From an uncultured Porphyromonadaceae bacterium (GTDB lineage Bacteria > Bacteroidota > Bacteroidia > Bacteroidales > Muribaculaceae), in assembly GCA_900549445.1 (NCBI GenBank), contig UROS01000004.1, positions 1 to 33,313 on the forward strand: 33,313 bases of DNA, in the 5' to 3' direction. This document shows, in pieces, positions 9,761 to 18,983 of this stretch (position 1 is its first letter; every line of letters begins with the position of its first letter). Position numbers and translations under genes: made by a program. Below the pieces are notes generated by a model. That model did no database searches, had not been told where the DNA came from, and was given only the letters and a program-made list of their open reading frames with translations.

Positions 9761-11224
9761 ATGAAATTCCAATATATAGCGGCTGCCGCAGTGCTTCTGG
9801 CGGGTTTCACCTCGTCGTGTAACGACGACGACGCCTACTTCGAGAGCGATGCGCAGAAAACGCCAATGAAGATAACAAAGGTGTATCTGGAAGACTACAA
9901 GTCGTCGGTACCCGACCGTGAGGTGGAATTCGCGCGCCTTGGCCAGATGCTGCGCCTCGAGGGCTCCGGCTTCTATGGTGTGAAGAAAGTGTATATCAAC
10001 GGCTACGACACTTATTTTAACCGCGCCTACGTGAGCGACGGCTCCATGATCGTGTCGATCAACTCCAAGACCCCCGTCAGCGACTGCGACGAGAGCGTCC
10101 GCAACACCATCCGCCTCGTCAAGGACGGCGACAACGAGTTTGTCTACACCTTCCTTATCCGCAACGGTTACTCCATTATTGAAAACATCAGCAACACGCT
10201 TCCTCAGCCCGGTGAAACCGTCACCGTTACCGGCACCTACCTCCACGAGACCTCCAAAATCACCCTCCCCGGCGGTATTGAAGTGACCGAAGGTATCGTC
10301 AACGACGAAGACGGCGAGTGGTTCACCTTCGTAATGCCCTCAGGCGTGACCGAAGGCGGCCCCATCATTTCCGAGAGCCCTAACGGCATCACCCAGTCGC
10401 CCGCTTACTTCAACGAGCGCCGCGGTCTGCTCATAGACTACGATACCGAAGGCCAGCAGGGAATGTGGGGCGGCAAGGACGACGACGGCAACATCAAGCC
10501 AGGCGCCTCGATGATCTACACCGAGGATCTCGTCGACGACCCCGCCGGCACCGGCCGCGGCAAATGCGCTCCCCTCGTTCCGCAGCGTCTGTTCGACGAG
10601 GGCGGCATAGCTGCCGGAAAGCCGCGTGCTGCCGAAATGCAGACAGTGGGCGACGGCAACAAGTCTTGGGAAGACTGGACACGCATGACCGACTTCATCC
10701 CTGCCGAGACCCCCGTGAGCGAAATCGCCCTTCAGGTCGACGTATACTGTCCCGAACCCTGGACCATCGATCTCGGAGGCCAGATTCAGGTGCAGCTTAT
10801 CAACAACTATAACTTCGCAGGCATAGGCAGCGACGATGACAACAAAGGTAACCTGACCTACATATTCGCACCCTATCTCTCGACAGGCAAAGGCGGTGAG
10901 GCCGTTCCGTTCTTCACGACCGGATGGCAGACACTCACCATTCCGATGGCCAATATCAACAAGTATGCTGATCTCCTCGCCGATCCCGAGGCTCAGGCTC
11001 CTACATTCCAGATGGTTATCGACGACCGCAACGCCGCTACCTATCCCAACTTCGGTGTGGGCTTCGTCAACAGCGACTTCGACTACACCAATGCCGCCGG
11101 CGAGAAAGTCACTCTGAAATCGAGCGTATTCACCGGTCCTTCGGTCTATTTCGACAACTGGCGCGTGGTGCCCTACAAGGCATTCGTCCCCAGCGATTAC
11201 GAAGAACCCGAAGATGAGGAATGA
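9761..11224 (+). CDS. Surface glycan-binding lipoprotein, SGBP-B type (IPT/TIG domains)
   Basis: Lipoprotein of 487 residues in the SusE/F position. The lipobox cysteine is residue 20, followed by NDDD, which suits surface export. The N-terminal two thirds shows IPT/TIG-like immunoglobulin folds (for example GQMLRLEGSGFYGVKKVYINGYD and LPQPGETVTVTGTYLHETSKITLPGG). The C-terminal part resembles the beta-sandwich binding domain of SGBP-B proteins. These proteins hold long glycan chains on the surface for the enzyme and transporter. It lies 21 bases after SusD and 35 bases before the GH10 gene. Xylan binding is inferred from context; no enzymatic motif is seen. Confidence 0.85.
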   Translation: MKFQYIAAAAVLLAGFTSSCNDDDAYFESDAQKTPMKITKVYLEDYKSSVPDREVEFARLGQMLRLEGSGFYGVKKVYINGYDTYFNRAYVSDGSMIVSINSKTPVSDCDESVRNTIRLVKDGDNEFVYTFLIRNGYSIIENISNTLPQPGETVTVTGTYLHETSKITLPGGIEVTEGIVNDEDGEWFTFVMPSGVTEGGPIISESPNGITQSPAYFNERRGLLIDYDTEGQQGMWGGKDDDGNIKPGASMIYTEDLVDDPAGTGRGKCAPLVPQRLFDEGGIAAGKPRAAEMQTVGDGNKSWEDWTRMTDFIPAETPVSEIALQVDVYCPEPWTIDLGGQIQVQLINNYNFAGIGSDDDNKGNLTYIFAPYLSTGKGGEAVPFFTTGWQTLTIPMANINKYADLLADPEAQAPTFQMVIDDRNAATYPNFGVGFVNSDFDYTNAAGEKVTLKSSVFTGPSVYFDNWRVVPYKAFVPSDYEEPEDEE

Positions 11225-11259
11225 TTTACGGAAGTATGTTTTAAACAAAGATTAAAATT

Positions 11260-13560
11260 ATGAAATTCAATAAGATATTACTACCGGTAGCAGCTCTCTC
11301 CCTGGTTTTCGCCGCTTGCGACGACCAGATAATGGAGTGGCGCGACGGCGACCCCTCGGTCACCGGAGCCGACATCCCGATGGAGCTCAAGGAGAAGATT
11401 GCCACCTACGACGTCATCAAAAATTACATGGCGCAGTACCACCCCAACGTGGACATCACCATCGGCATGGGCCTCAACGATTTCCTCGAGAATGAGGCAT
11501 ACCGCCAGGTTGTGCTCGACAACTATCAGGGCGTAACCTTTGGCAATGCCATGAAGCACCAGTCGATCGTAAGCGCCACTGGTAAATACAACTGGAGCAC
11601 TGTCGACCAGTTCCTCGCCATGAACACCGGACTGAAACTCCACGGCCACAACCTGCTCTGGCACACTCAGCAGCAGCAGACCTATATGAAATCGCTCATC
11701 GCCCCGAAGCTCATCCAGGAGCAGACGGGAGGCGGCGACGGGATTGCCAACGTGCTCGTAGGTGACGCCAACAACTTCGACGGCGGCACAACCGGCGGCT
11801 GGGGCTCATGGGGTTCCAACAAGGAATCTGCCGACGTAGTGGCAGGAGCCGGAGTCGACGGCACAGCGGCTCTCGTTCTCAAGAGCAAGGAAGACGGTCA
11901 GGCCTATCAGGCTCAGTGCGCCTATACCTTCGACACTCCCCTCAAGGTGGGTGTGGAATATAAGATCTCCTTCAAGGCAAAATCTTCTTCAGCCGCAGGC
12001 TATCTCCAGTTCCAGTATCAGAACGGCACGACCTACGGAGCACAGGGTGGCTACACTGACTTCAACGTAGGTACCGACTGGATGACCTGCGAGGTGGTGT
12101 TCACCGTTCCTGAGGAAAACGAGAGCGCAAACCGCATTATCCTCAACTTCGGTAAGGTAGGCGCCACATATTATATAGACGACATCCGTTTCGGCGAATA
12201 TACCGAACCGGTGGCCGACCCGATGGAGAACGTCCTCGTGGGCGATGACAGCACCTTTGACGGCGGCACAACCGGCGGCTGGGGCTCGTGGGGCGGCAAC
12301 AAGGAGTCAGCCGAAGTTGTGGAAGGCGTCGGCGTTGACGGCACCCCCGCTCTCGTACTTACGAGTAAGGCCGACGCCAACGCTTATGAGGCCCAGTGCG
12401 CCTATACTTTCGACGTTCCCCTCGAAATCAATACTCCCTACATCATCCAGTTCCAGGCGAAGTCTTCTTCTGCCGCGGGATACCTTCAGTTCCAGTATCA
12501 GAACGGCACCACCTACGGCTGTCAGGGTGCCTACACTGATTTCAACGTAGGTACTGACTGGATGACCTGCGAGGTTGAATTCACCGTTCCCGAGGAAAAC
12601 GAGAGCGCCAACCGCATCATCATCAACTTCGGCAAAGTTGGCGCAAGCTACACCATCGACAATATCAAGTTCGGCAAGAAGATTGCAACCGCAGCAGGCG
12701 TCCGCCGCCGCGCTGCTTCCTACCACTACGAGATCAAGTCGCCCGAAGAGAAGAAGACCATTCTCCTCGGTTGCATGGAAGAGTGGATCAAAGAAGCCAT
12801 GACCCATGTCGGTTCCGCCTGCTCGAGCTGGGACGTGATCAACGAGCCTATCGGCGACGACTGCAAGATACGCGGCGTTGAGGGTGGCTGGATGACCGAC
12901 GACAGCGAACCCGTTGAAACCGCCGAAGACGGTCTGAATCTCAACTGGGTGAACGAAGCCGGCAACGGACACTTCTATTGGGGCTATTACTGCGGCATGG
13001 ACTACGCCGTCAAAGCATTCGAATATGCAGCCAAGTACAATCCCAACGGCGCCAAGCTGTTTGTCAACGAGTATAACCTCGAGACCAACCCCTCGAAGCT
13101 CGCCAAACTCATTGAGTTCGTTGAGTATATCGACAACCACGGTGCTCACGTAGACGGTATCGGCACCCAGATGCACGTTTCCTCGTCGATCACCAAGGCA
13201 CAGGTCGACGAAATGTTCAAAACCCTCGCCGCCACCGGCAAGCTCGTGCGTATCACCGAGCTCGACGTGACTGTAGGCACGAAGACTCCTTCCGCCGACC
13301 AGCTTCAGAAGCAGGCCGACTGCTACCAGATGATCCTCACCTCCTACTTCGAGAACATTCCCGAAGCACAGCAGAGCGCGGTCACCATCTGGGGTCTCAG
13401 CGACAACGAGAAAGAGCACGAGTACTGGCTTAAGGACGACGCTCCCAACATCTTCGACGCTTCCTATGGCCGCAAGATCGCCTATAAGGGTGTATGCGAC
13501 GCCATCGCAGGCAAGGATGTCAGCGCCGACTTCCGCAGCCACGACTATTCGAAACAATAA
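11260..13560 (+). CDS. GH10 endo-1,4-beta-xylanase lipoprotein with two internal carbohydrate-binding modules
   Basis: Surface endo-xylanase of 766 residues; the lipobox cysteine at 20 is followed by DDQ. The GH10 barrel is split: residues about 40-155 carry its first strands (FGNAMKH, HGHNLLWHTQ), then two CBM4/9-like beta-sandwiches (about 164-314 and 324-474), then the rest of the barrel from about 495. The acid/base is E529 in WDVINEP and the nucleophile is E667 in ITELDV; both are present. Insertion of tandem binding modules at this point of the barrel is known for Prevotella and Bacteroides xylanases, so the architecture is established. It closes the high-expression part of the operon: a strong terminator follows 9 bases after the stop codon. 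Confidence 0.95.
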   Translation: MKFNKILLPVAALSLVFAACDDQIMEWRDGDPSVTGADIPMELKEKIATYDVIKNYMAQYHPNVDITIGMGLNDFLENEAYRQVVLDNYQGVTFGNAMKHQSIVSATGKYNWSTVDQFLAMNTGLKLHGHNLLWHTQQQQTYMKSLIAPKLIQEQTGGGDGIANVLVGDANNFDGGTTGGWGSWGSNKESADVVAGAGVDGTAALVLKSKEDGQAYQAQCAYTFDTPLKVGVEYKISFKAKSSSAAGYLQFQYQNGTTYGAQGGYTDFNVGTDWMTCEVVFTVPEENESANRIILNFGKVGATYYIDDIRFGEYTEPVADPMENVLVGDDSTFDGGTTGGWGSWGGNKESAEVVEGVGVDGTPALVLTSKADANAYEAQCAYTFDVPLEINTPYIIQFQAKSSSAAGYLQFQYQNGTTYGCQGAYTDFNVGTDWMTCEVEFTVPEENESANRIIINFGKVGASYTIDNIKFGKKIATAAGVRRRAASYHYEIKSPEEKKTILLGCMEEWIKEAMTHVGSACSSWDVINEPIGDDCKIRGVEGGWMTDDSEPVETAEDGLNLNWVNEAGNGHFYWGYYCGMDYAVKAFEYAAKYNPNGAKLFVNEYNLETNPSKLAKLIEFVEYIDNHGAHVDGIGTQMHVSSSITKAQVDEMFKTLAATGKLVRITELDVTVGTKTPSADQLQKQADCYQMILTSYFENIPEAQQSAVTIWGLSDNEKEHEYWLKDDAPNIFDASYGRKIAYKGVCDAIAGKDVSADFRSHDYSKQ
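11749..12201 (+). repeat. CBM repeat unit 1 inside the GH10 gene
   Basis: This is the first of two 453-base units, offset by exactly 480 bases from 12229-12681. The encoded units are about 78% identical by eye over 151 residues. Identity is highest in FDGGTTGGWGSWG, in AGYLQFQYQNGTTYG, and in FTVPEENESANRII. Confidence 0.85.
12229..12681 (+). repeat. CBM repeat unit 2 inside the GH10 gene
   Basis: Second copy of the module, joined to the first by a nine-residue linker (TEPVADPME). Differences from unit 1 cluster on one loop (KVGVEYKISF versus INTPYIIQF). Confidence 0.85.
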
Positions 13561-13569
13561 TCCTTAACG

Positions 13570-13612
13570 CCTCCGGGGTCTTCCGCAGAAACCGAAGACC
13601 CCGGAGGTTTCT
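13570..13612 (+). terminator. Strong intrinsic terminator inside the xylan operon
   Basis: A perfect 14-base-pair stem (13570-13583 with 13594-13607), a ten-base loop, then TTTCTT. It starts 9 bases after the GH10 stop codon and ends about 20 bases before the next ATG (13633). No -7 box is visible between the hairpin and that ATG, so the downstream genes probably depend on read-through. Confidence 0.8.
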
Positions 13613-13632
13613 TATACTTCAGTTCATTCACC

Positions 13633-15333
13633 ATGTCAAGGAAATTCATATTACTTCTTATCGCTGTTTTTGCATTGCTGCCGATGTCGGCCTCCCGCCT
13701 CGAAAAGCAAGGCTCGGCCATGCGCCTTATTGTCAACGAAAAGCCGTTTATAATCGTAGGCGGCGAACTCGGCAATTCCGCCGCAACCTGCAGCGCCGAC
13801 ATTGCCCGCAATTTCCGCAAACTCCACGACATGGGTCTCAATACCGTGCTCGTCCCTGTATACTGGGATTTAATCGAGCCGGAAAAAGGTAAATTTGACT
13901 TCTCGCTCGTCGATACTATCCTTTCCGACGCCCGCGCCAACGACCTCAAAGTGGTGTTTCTATGGTTCGGCGCCTGGAAAAACTCGATGAGCTGCTACAC
14001 TCCCCTCTGGTTCAAGCAGGACTACAGGACGTATCCCCGTGCCCGTACTGAATCGGGCAAGCCGCTCGAGATTGCGAGCGCATTTTCCCCCGCCGTTTTC
14101 AAAGCCGATTCCGAGGCTTTCGCGGCGCTACTCAACCATATCAGGACTGTCGACAACGACGAGACAGTAATCATGATTCAGATCGAGAACGAAATCGGTA
14201 TGCTCGAAGACGCCCGCGACTATTCTCCGGCCGCAGTGGCCGAATATTCCAAAGGCGTGCCCTCCGCTCTCATCTCCCATCTCGAAAAAAACAAAAAATC
14301 ACTCCATCCCTCGCTCCTTTCCAAGTGGAAAAACGCCGGGATGAAGAAATCAGGCTCATGGGCCGAAGTGTTCGGCGACGACATCTACACCGACGAACTT
14401 TTCATGGCCTACAGCTACGGGCGCTATGTTGAGGGTCTGGCGCAGATTGCGCGCTCCGTCCTCCCAGATATGCCCCTTTACGTGAACGCAGCGATGAACT
14501 CGCGCGGCCGCCGTCCCGGCGAATATCCCTCGGCCGGCCCGCTCGCTCATCTCAAAGATATATGGCATGCCGCCGCTCCTTCGGTCGACATGCTCTCCCC
14601 CGACCTCTACGACAGCGGTTTCACCGACTGGGTACGCGCCTACGCGCTCCCCGACAACCAGCTGTTTATCCCTGAAATCCGTCGCCGCGACGGCAACGCC
14701 GTGCAGACACTCTACGTGCTCGGCGAGCACGATGCAATCGGCCTCAGCCCCTTTGCCATAGAGGCCGGCTCAGACAATCCCTCCGACCGCGACAACCGCG
14801 GCCGCGCCATGATTCGTGAGCTTCTCCCTCTCGTCAGCGCCAATACAGGGAAGGGAACAATGAACGGTTTATATTTCGACGCCGACTCCATAACCCGAAC
14901 CATCCCGCGCGACGGAATCACCGTGAAGGCATCGCATTATTTCACTCTGCCGTGGGATCCACGAGCCACCGACGGCTCCCCCTGGCCCGTGGCGGGAGGC
15001 ATCATCATTCCCGCCGGCGGGAAAGGTGAGTACATTATCGCAGGCAGCGGCATAGTCGTGGAGTTCGACAAACCGGGCAACACACCGGCCGATACCCGCA
15101 ACCTCGGCGAGGACGGTTTTCTCAACTCCGGAGCCGACCGCAAGGCCGGCGGGGCTTGGAGCGGACGCTCGCGCATAGGTCTCGGTTCTGTCTGCGAGGT
15201 AAAAGTCGCCCCCGACGGCTCGCTGACTCCGGTAAGATATTTCAACGGCGACGAAACCCACCAGGGGCGCCACGTGCGCATCGGCGTCGACGACTATAAG
15301 ATTCTGCTCGTCAGACTCTATGAATACAAATAA
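13633..15333 (+). CDS. GH35-like / DUF5597 secreted glycoside hydrolase, probable beta-galactosidase
   Basis: Secreted enzyme of 566 residues with a signal peptide (about 1-20). The barrel contains NTVLVPVYWDLIEPEKGKFDF near the N terminus. E187 in QIENEIG is the expected acid/base, and E348 in LFIPEIRR is a good candidate nucleophile. The C-terminal part (about 430-566) resembles DUF5597, found in bacterial GH35 enzymes such as those acting on plant side chains. Beta-galactosidase activity on xylan or xyloglucan decorations is the likely role, but beta-linked arabinose or other sugars cannot be excluded. It follows the internal terminator by about 20 bases and is 92 bases from the transporter gene. 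Confidence 0.8.
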   Translation: MSRKFILLLIAVFALLPMSASRLEKQGSAMRLIVNEKPFIIVGGELGNSAATCSADIARNFRKLHDMGLNTVLVPVYWDLIEPEKGKFDFSLVDTILSDARANDLKVVFLWFGAWKNSMSCYTPLWFKQDYRTYPRARTESGKPLEIASAFSPAVFKADSEAFAALLNHIRTVDNDETVIMIQIENEIGMLEDARDYSPAAVAEYSKGVPSALISHLEKNKKSLHPSLLSKWKNAGMKKSGSWAEVFGDDIYTDELFMAYSYGRYVEGLAQIARSVLPDMPLYVNAAMNSRGRRPGEYPSAGPLAHLKDIWHAAAPSVDMLSPDLYDSGFTDWVRAYALPDNQLFIPEIRRRDGNAVQTLYVLGEHDAIGLSPFAIEAGSDNPSDRDNRGRAMIRELLPLVSANTGKGTMNGLYFDADSITRTIPRDGITVKASHYFTLPWDPRATDGSPWPVAGGIIIPAGGKGEYIIAGSGIVVEFDKPGNTPADTRNLGEDGFLNSGADRKAGGAWSGRSRIGLGSVCEVKVAPDGSLTPVRYFNGDETHQGRHVRIGVDDYKILLVRLYEYK

Positions 15334-15345
15334 TCCTTGTACGGA

Positions 15346-15359
15346 CGCGATTCATCGCG
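15346..15359 (+). repeat. Short stem-loop between hydrolase and transporter genes
   Basis: CGCGA (15346-15350) pairs with TCGCG (15355-15359) around TTCA. It may be a processing site or a remnant of a longer repeat. No T-run follows. Confidence 0.3.
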
Positions 15360-15425
15360 GCCACAGCGAAAGAACAGCAGAAAAATCATTTTAAAACCAA
15401 TCATTACAAAATAAACCTCTAAAGA

Positions 15426-16844
15426 ATGGAAGCGGTATTAAGCGCACAGGCCCGCGAATCGAAGGGCTTTTACAAACTCTCGATGCTACAGTGCATCGGC
15501 TTCGGTTCGGGCGACCTCGCCCAGAACCTGATCTATCAGACAATCAGCATGTATCTGCTGTTTTTCTATACCAACGTCTACGGTCTCGATCCGGCAGTGG
15601 CTGCCGTCATGTTCCTTATTGTCCGCATTGTCGACGTTATATGGGATCCTCTCGTCGGCACTTTTGTCGACAAGCACGACCCCCGCTGGGGCAAATACCG
15701 CTCTTACCTGATTCTCGGCGGCATTCCGCTTACCGGTTTCGCGCTCCTCTGCTTCTGGAACGGTTTCTCCGGCTCGCTTCTCTACGCTTACGTTACCTAC
15801 GTGGGTCTCTCGATGTGCTATACGCTCGTCAACGTACCCTACGGCGCGCTCAACGCCTCACTCACACGCGACACGGCCGAGATTACCAAGCTCACCTCCG
15901 TGCGCATGTTCATGGCCAACCTCGGCGGTCTCGCCGTAGGCATGGGCATCCCTATGGTGCTCAGATTTTTCGACCCCTCCGAAACCACCGACATGTCGAT
16001 GAGCGACTCTGCCTGGTTCAACACAATGGCTATCTACGGCATTGCTGGTCTCGCTCTCCTCTTCTTCTGTTTCAGCCAGTGCCGCGAGCGTGTGGTGATG
16101 GACAAGAAAGAGACTGAAAACGTGAAGGTTTCCGACCTCTGGATGGAGTTCGTCCACAACCGCCCGCTGCGCATCCTCGCCTTCTTCTTCATCACGGCGT
16201 TCGCCATGTGCTCGGTCGGAAATGCCGCCGGCGCCTACTACATGAACTACAACCTCCACGGCACCGCCGCCGAACTCTCGATTTTCATGGGTCTCGGCTC
16301 GATTCCCGCATTCATCTTCATGCCTCTTATCCCCGCTATAAAGAAACTCCTGGGAAAGAAGGGTATGTTCTATATCTTCCTCCTCACCGCCATCGTGGGC
16401 ATGGCCATGCTCTATGCCATTTCCATGATTCCTGCTCTTAAGGAGCATATGATTCTCGTCTACATCGCCCAGTTCATCAAATCGACCGGCGTAATAGTCG
16501 CAACCGGCTATATGTGGGCTCTTGTTCCGGAGGTTATCTCTTACGGTGAATATACCACCGGACGCCGCATCTCAGGTATTGTCAACGCCCTCACCGGCAT
16601 CTTCTACAAGGCCGGCATGGCTCTCGGTGGCGTGGTGCCCGGTCTCGTGCTCGCATTCGTAGGATTCAACAGTGAGGCTGCCGACCAGACTCCTTTCGCC
16701 CAGCAGGGCATTCTCTGGCTCGTGGCCGTGATTCCCGCCGTTCTTCTTCTGCTCGCCATGTTCATAATCTCCCGCTATGAACTCGACGATGACGTTATTG
16801 ACCGTATCAACGAGGAAATCGAAGCTCGCCATCACAATTCCTGA
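15426..16844 (+). CDS. GPH-family (MelB/XynP-type) sugar:cation symporter
   Basis: Inner-membrane transporter of 472 residues with about 12 hydrophobic helices. The family signature is clear: DVIWDPLVGTFVDKHDP followed by RWGKYRSYLILGGIP, the conserved loop of glycoside-pentoside-hexuronide symporters. Family members couple sodium or proton entry to uptake of xylosides, melibiose or glucuronides. Between two xylanases and a cytoplasmic GH43, the likely cargo is xylobiose or short xylo-oligosaccharides coming from the periplasm. There is no signal peptide; the first helix starts around residue 20. The stop codon is 2 bases before the start of the next gene. Confidence 0.92.
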   Translation: MEAVLSAQARESKGFYKLSMLQCIGFGSGDLAQNLIYQTISMYLLFFYTNVYGLDPAVAAVMFLIVRIVDVIWDPLVGTFVDKHDPRWGKYRSYLILGGIPLTGFALLCFWNGFSGSLLYAYVTYVGLSMCYTLVNVPYGALNASLTRDTAEITKLTSVRMFMANLGGLAVGMGIPMVLRFFDPSETTDMSMSDSAWFNTMAIYGIAGLALLFFCFSQCRERVVMDKKETENVKVSDLWMEFVHNRPLRILAFFFITAFAMCSVGNAAGAYYMNYNLHGTAAELSIFMGLGSIPAFIFMPLIPAIKKLLGKKGMFYIFLLTAIVGMAMLYAISMIPALKEHMILVYIAQFIKSTGVIVATGYMWALVPEVISYGEYTTGRRISGIVNALTGIFYKAGMALGGVVPGLVLAFVGFNSEAADQTPFAQQGILWLVAVIPAVLLLLAMFIISRYELDDDVIDRINEEIEARHHNS

Positions 16845-16846
16845 TT

Positions 16847-17947
16847 ATGAAAATATCGTATCTTCTTCCGGCGGCGGCGCTTATAGCCGCCGCCTGTTCC
16901 GCTCCGAAAACCGATAAGCCGCTCAAGGAGGCATTCGACGGTAAGTTTCTCATAGGCTGCGCAGTGAATACTGATATAGTCGACGGCAACGACCCGAAAG
17001 CCGACTCGATTGTGCGCCTGCATTTCAACTCCATCGTCCCCGAGAACTGCATGAAAAGCGAGGAAATAAATCCTGCCGAGGGTGTCTATGAATGGGACGA
17101 TGCCGATAAGTTTGTGAAATACGGTGAGGAACGTGGCATGTTTATCGTCGGCCACGCCCTTGTGTGGCACTCGCAGCTCGCGCCCTGGTTCCCTGTCGAC
17201 TCGCTCGGCAATCTTGTGTCGCCCGAAGTGCTCCGTCAGCGAATGAAGACCTTCATTACCGACATGATGACCCGCTACAAGGGGCGCGTGAAGGGATGGG
17301 ACGTGGTCAACGAGGCGATTCTCGACGACGGCACCTACCGTCAGTCGCCTTTCTATCAGATTCTCGGCGAGGAGTACATCCCGCTGGCTTTCCGGTACGC
17401 CATGGAGGCCGACTCAACCGCCGAACTATACATCAACGACTACAGCATGGCCTCTCCTGCCAAGCGCGAGGCCTACGTGAAACTGCTCGGCGACCTGAAA
17501 GCGCGTGGACTGCGCGTGGATGCCATCGGAATGCAGGGTCACATGGGCATGGACTATCCCGACTTTGCGGAGTGGGAGAAAAGCGTCGAGGCGTTCGGCA
17601 ACGCCGGCGTGAAGGTAATGCTCTCCGAGTGGGAAATGTCGTCGCTGCCTACCGTCAACACCGGCGCCAACATCTCGGATATGGCCGCCTACAAGGATGA
17701 GCTCGATCCATACCGCGACGGGCTTCCGGAGGATGTAAGCCGCGAGTGGAACGCCCGCATGGATTCCGTGATGAGCATACTCCTGCGCCACTCCGACGTG
17801 GTGAGCCGCGTAAGTGCCTGGGGAGTCGACGACGGAATGTCGTGGAAAAACGACTGGCCCATACCCGGCCGGAAGGAATATCCTCTCCTTTTCGACCGCG
17901 ATTACAACGTGAAACCGTTTCTTGAGAAATACGTAAAATCTGAATAA
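16847..17947 (+). CDS. GH10 xylanase lipoprotein, probably periplasmic
   Basis: Single-domain GH10 enzyme of 366 residues. The lipobox cysteine is residue 17 and is followed by SAPKTDK, with no acidic run, suggesting a periplasm-facing lipoprotein rather than a surface one. The barrel motifs are FNSIVPENCMKSEEINP, GHALVWHSQ, acid/base E156 in WDVVNEA (the usual form is NEP), and nucleophile E261 in LSEWEM (usually TELD). Its job would be to shorten imported xylo-oligosaccharides before the symporter. It starts 2 bases after the transporter stop codon, so the two are translated together; the GH43 follows by 12 bases. Confidence 0.93.
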   Translation: MKISYLLPAAALIAAACSAPKTDKPLKEAFDGKFLIGCAVNTDIVDGNDPKADSIVRLHFNSIVPENCMKSEEINPAEGVYEWDDADKFVKYGEERGMFIVGHALVWHSQLAPWFPVDSLGNLVSPEVLRQRMKTFITDMMTRYKGRVKGWDVVNEAILDDGTYRQSPFYQILGEEYIPLAFRYAMEADSTAELYINDYSMASPAKREAYVKLLGDLKARGLRVDAIGMQGHMGMDYPDFAEWEKSVEAFGNAGVKVMLSEWEMSSLPTVNTGANISDMAAYKDELDPYRDGLPEDVSREWNARMDSVMSILLRHSDVVSRVSAWGVDDGMSWKNDWPIPGRKEYPLLFDRDYNVKPFLEKYVKSE

Positions 17948-17959
17948 TAATCAAAGAAT

Positions 17960-18952
17960 ATGAAACCGCTCAACCCCGAAAAACGCTATCTCTTCCCCGA
18001 CGATTATATGGCCGACCCCTCGGTTCATGTGTTCAACGGCCGCATCTACATTTATCCCTCCCACGACTGGGAGTGCGAGAATGTGGAAAACGACAACGGA
18101 GACCAGTACGTGATGAAAGATATGCATGTGCTTTCCATCGACGGCGACCCTATGACCGGCAAAGTGACCGACCACGGCAAGGCGCTCGACATCGCCGACA
18201 TCCCCTGGGCCGGCCGGCAGTTCTGGGACTGTGACTGCAACGAGAAAGACGGCAAATACTATCTCTATTTTCCGCTTAAGGATAAAAACGATATTTTCCG
18301 AATAGGTGTGGCAGTGGCCGACCGTCCCGAAGGGCCGTTCATTCCCCAGCCCGATCCTATCCGCGGAAGCTACTCGATGGATATCTGTGTCCTTAAGGAA
18401 GGCGACGAATACTACCTCTACTTCGGAGGTCTGTGGGGCGGACAGCTCCAGCGCTACCGCGACAACAAGGCGCTCGAGTGCGCTGAGCTTCCCGAAGGCG
18501 CCGAACCGTCGCTGCCGAGCCGCTGCGTACGCCTGACTAAAGACATGCTCCAGTTTGCCGAGGAACCGCGCCCCGTGCAGGTTGTGGGCGAGGACGGCCT
18601 TCCTCTCCGTGCCGACGATCCCCACCGTTTCTTTGAGGCATCGTGGGTACACAAATACAACGGCAAATACTACTTCTCTTATTCCACGGGCGACAGCCAC
18701 CTGCTCTGCTACGCAATAGGCGACAATCCCTACGGACCGTTCGTATATCAGGGCGTGATTCTCACTCCGGTGGTAGGCTGGACCACCCACCACTGCATCA
18801 TCGAGTATAATGGCAAGTGGTATCTTTTCCACCACGACAGCGTGCCCTCCGGCGGAAAGTCGTGGCTCCGCAGCCTCAAGGTATGCGAACTCACCTACGA
18901 CGCCGACGGTCATATCCTCCCCATCGACGGCGGCGGTGAACCCGCCGAATAA
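17960..18952 (+). CDS. Cytoplasmic GH43 beta-xylosidase / alpha-L-arabinofuranosidase
   Basis: Five-bladed propeller hydrolase of 330 residues with no signal peptide, so it acts in the cytoplasm. The three catalytic acids can be placed: base D19 in ADPSVHVF, pKa-modulating D141 in YSMDICV, and acid E226 in FFEASWVHKY. The sequence covers the propeller only; the C-terminal beta-sandwich of longer GH43 members is absent. Its likely task is to release xylose or arabinose from the short oligosaccharides imported by the upstream symporter. Which of the two activities dominates cannot be told from sequence alone. It is the last gene of the xylan operon. Confidence 0.9.
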   Translation: MKPLNPEKRYLFPDDYMADPSVHVFNGRIYIYPSHDWECENVENDNGDQYVMKDMHVLSIDGDPMTGKVTDHGKALDIADIPWAGRQFWDCDCNEKDGKYYLYFPLKDKNDIFRIGVAVADRPEGPFIPQPDPIRGSYSMDICVLKEGDEYYLYFGGLWGGQLQRYRDNKALECAELPEGAEPSLPSRCVRLTKDMLQFAEEPRPVQVVGEDGLPLRADDPHRFFEASWVHKYNGKYYFSYSTGDSHLLCYAIGDNPYGPFVYQGVILTPVVGWTTHHCIIEYNGKWYLFHHDSVPSGGKSWLRSLKVCELTYDADGHILPIDGGGEPAE

Positions 18953-18983
18953 ATCCCTTTAAGCATTCTCTGACTCCTCATTT

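Noticed and set aside
15346..15359. Terminator before the symporter gene
   Set aside because: The stem has only five base pairs and no T-run, and no new promoter follows; I list it as a stem-loop only.
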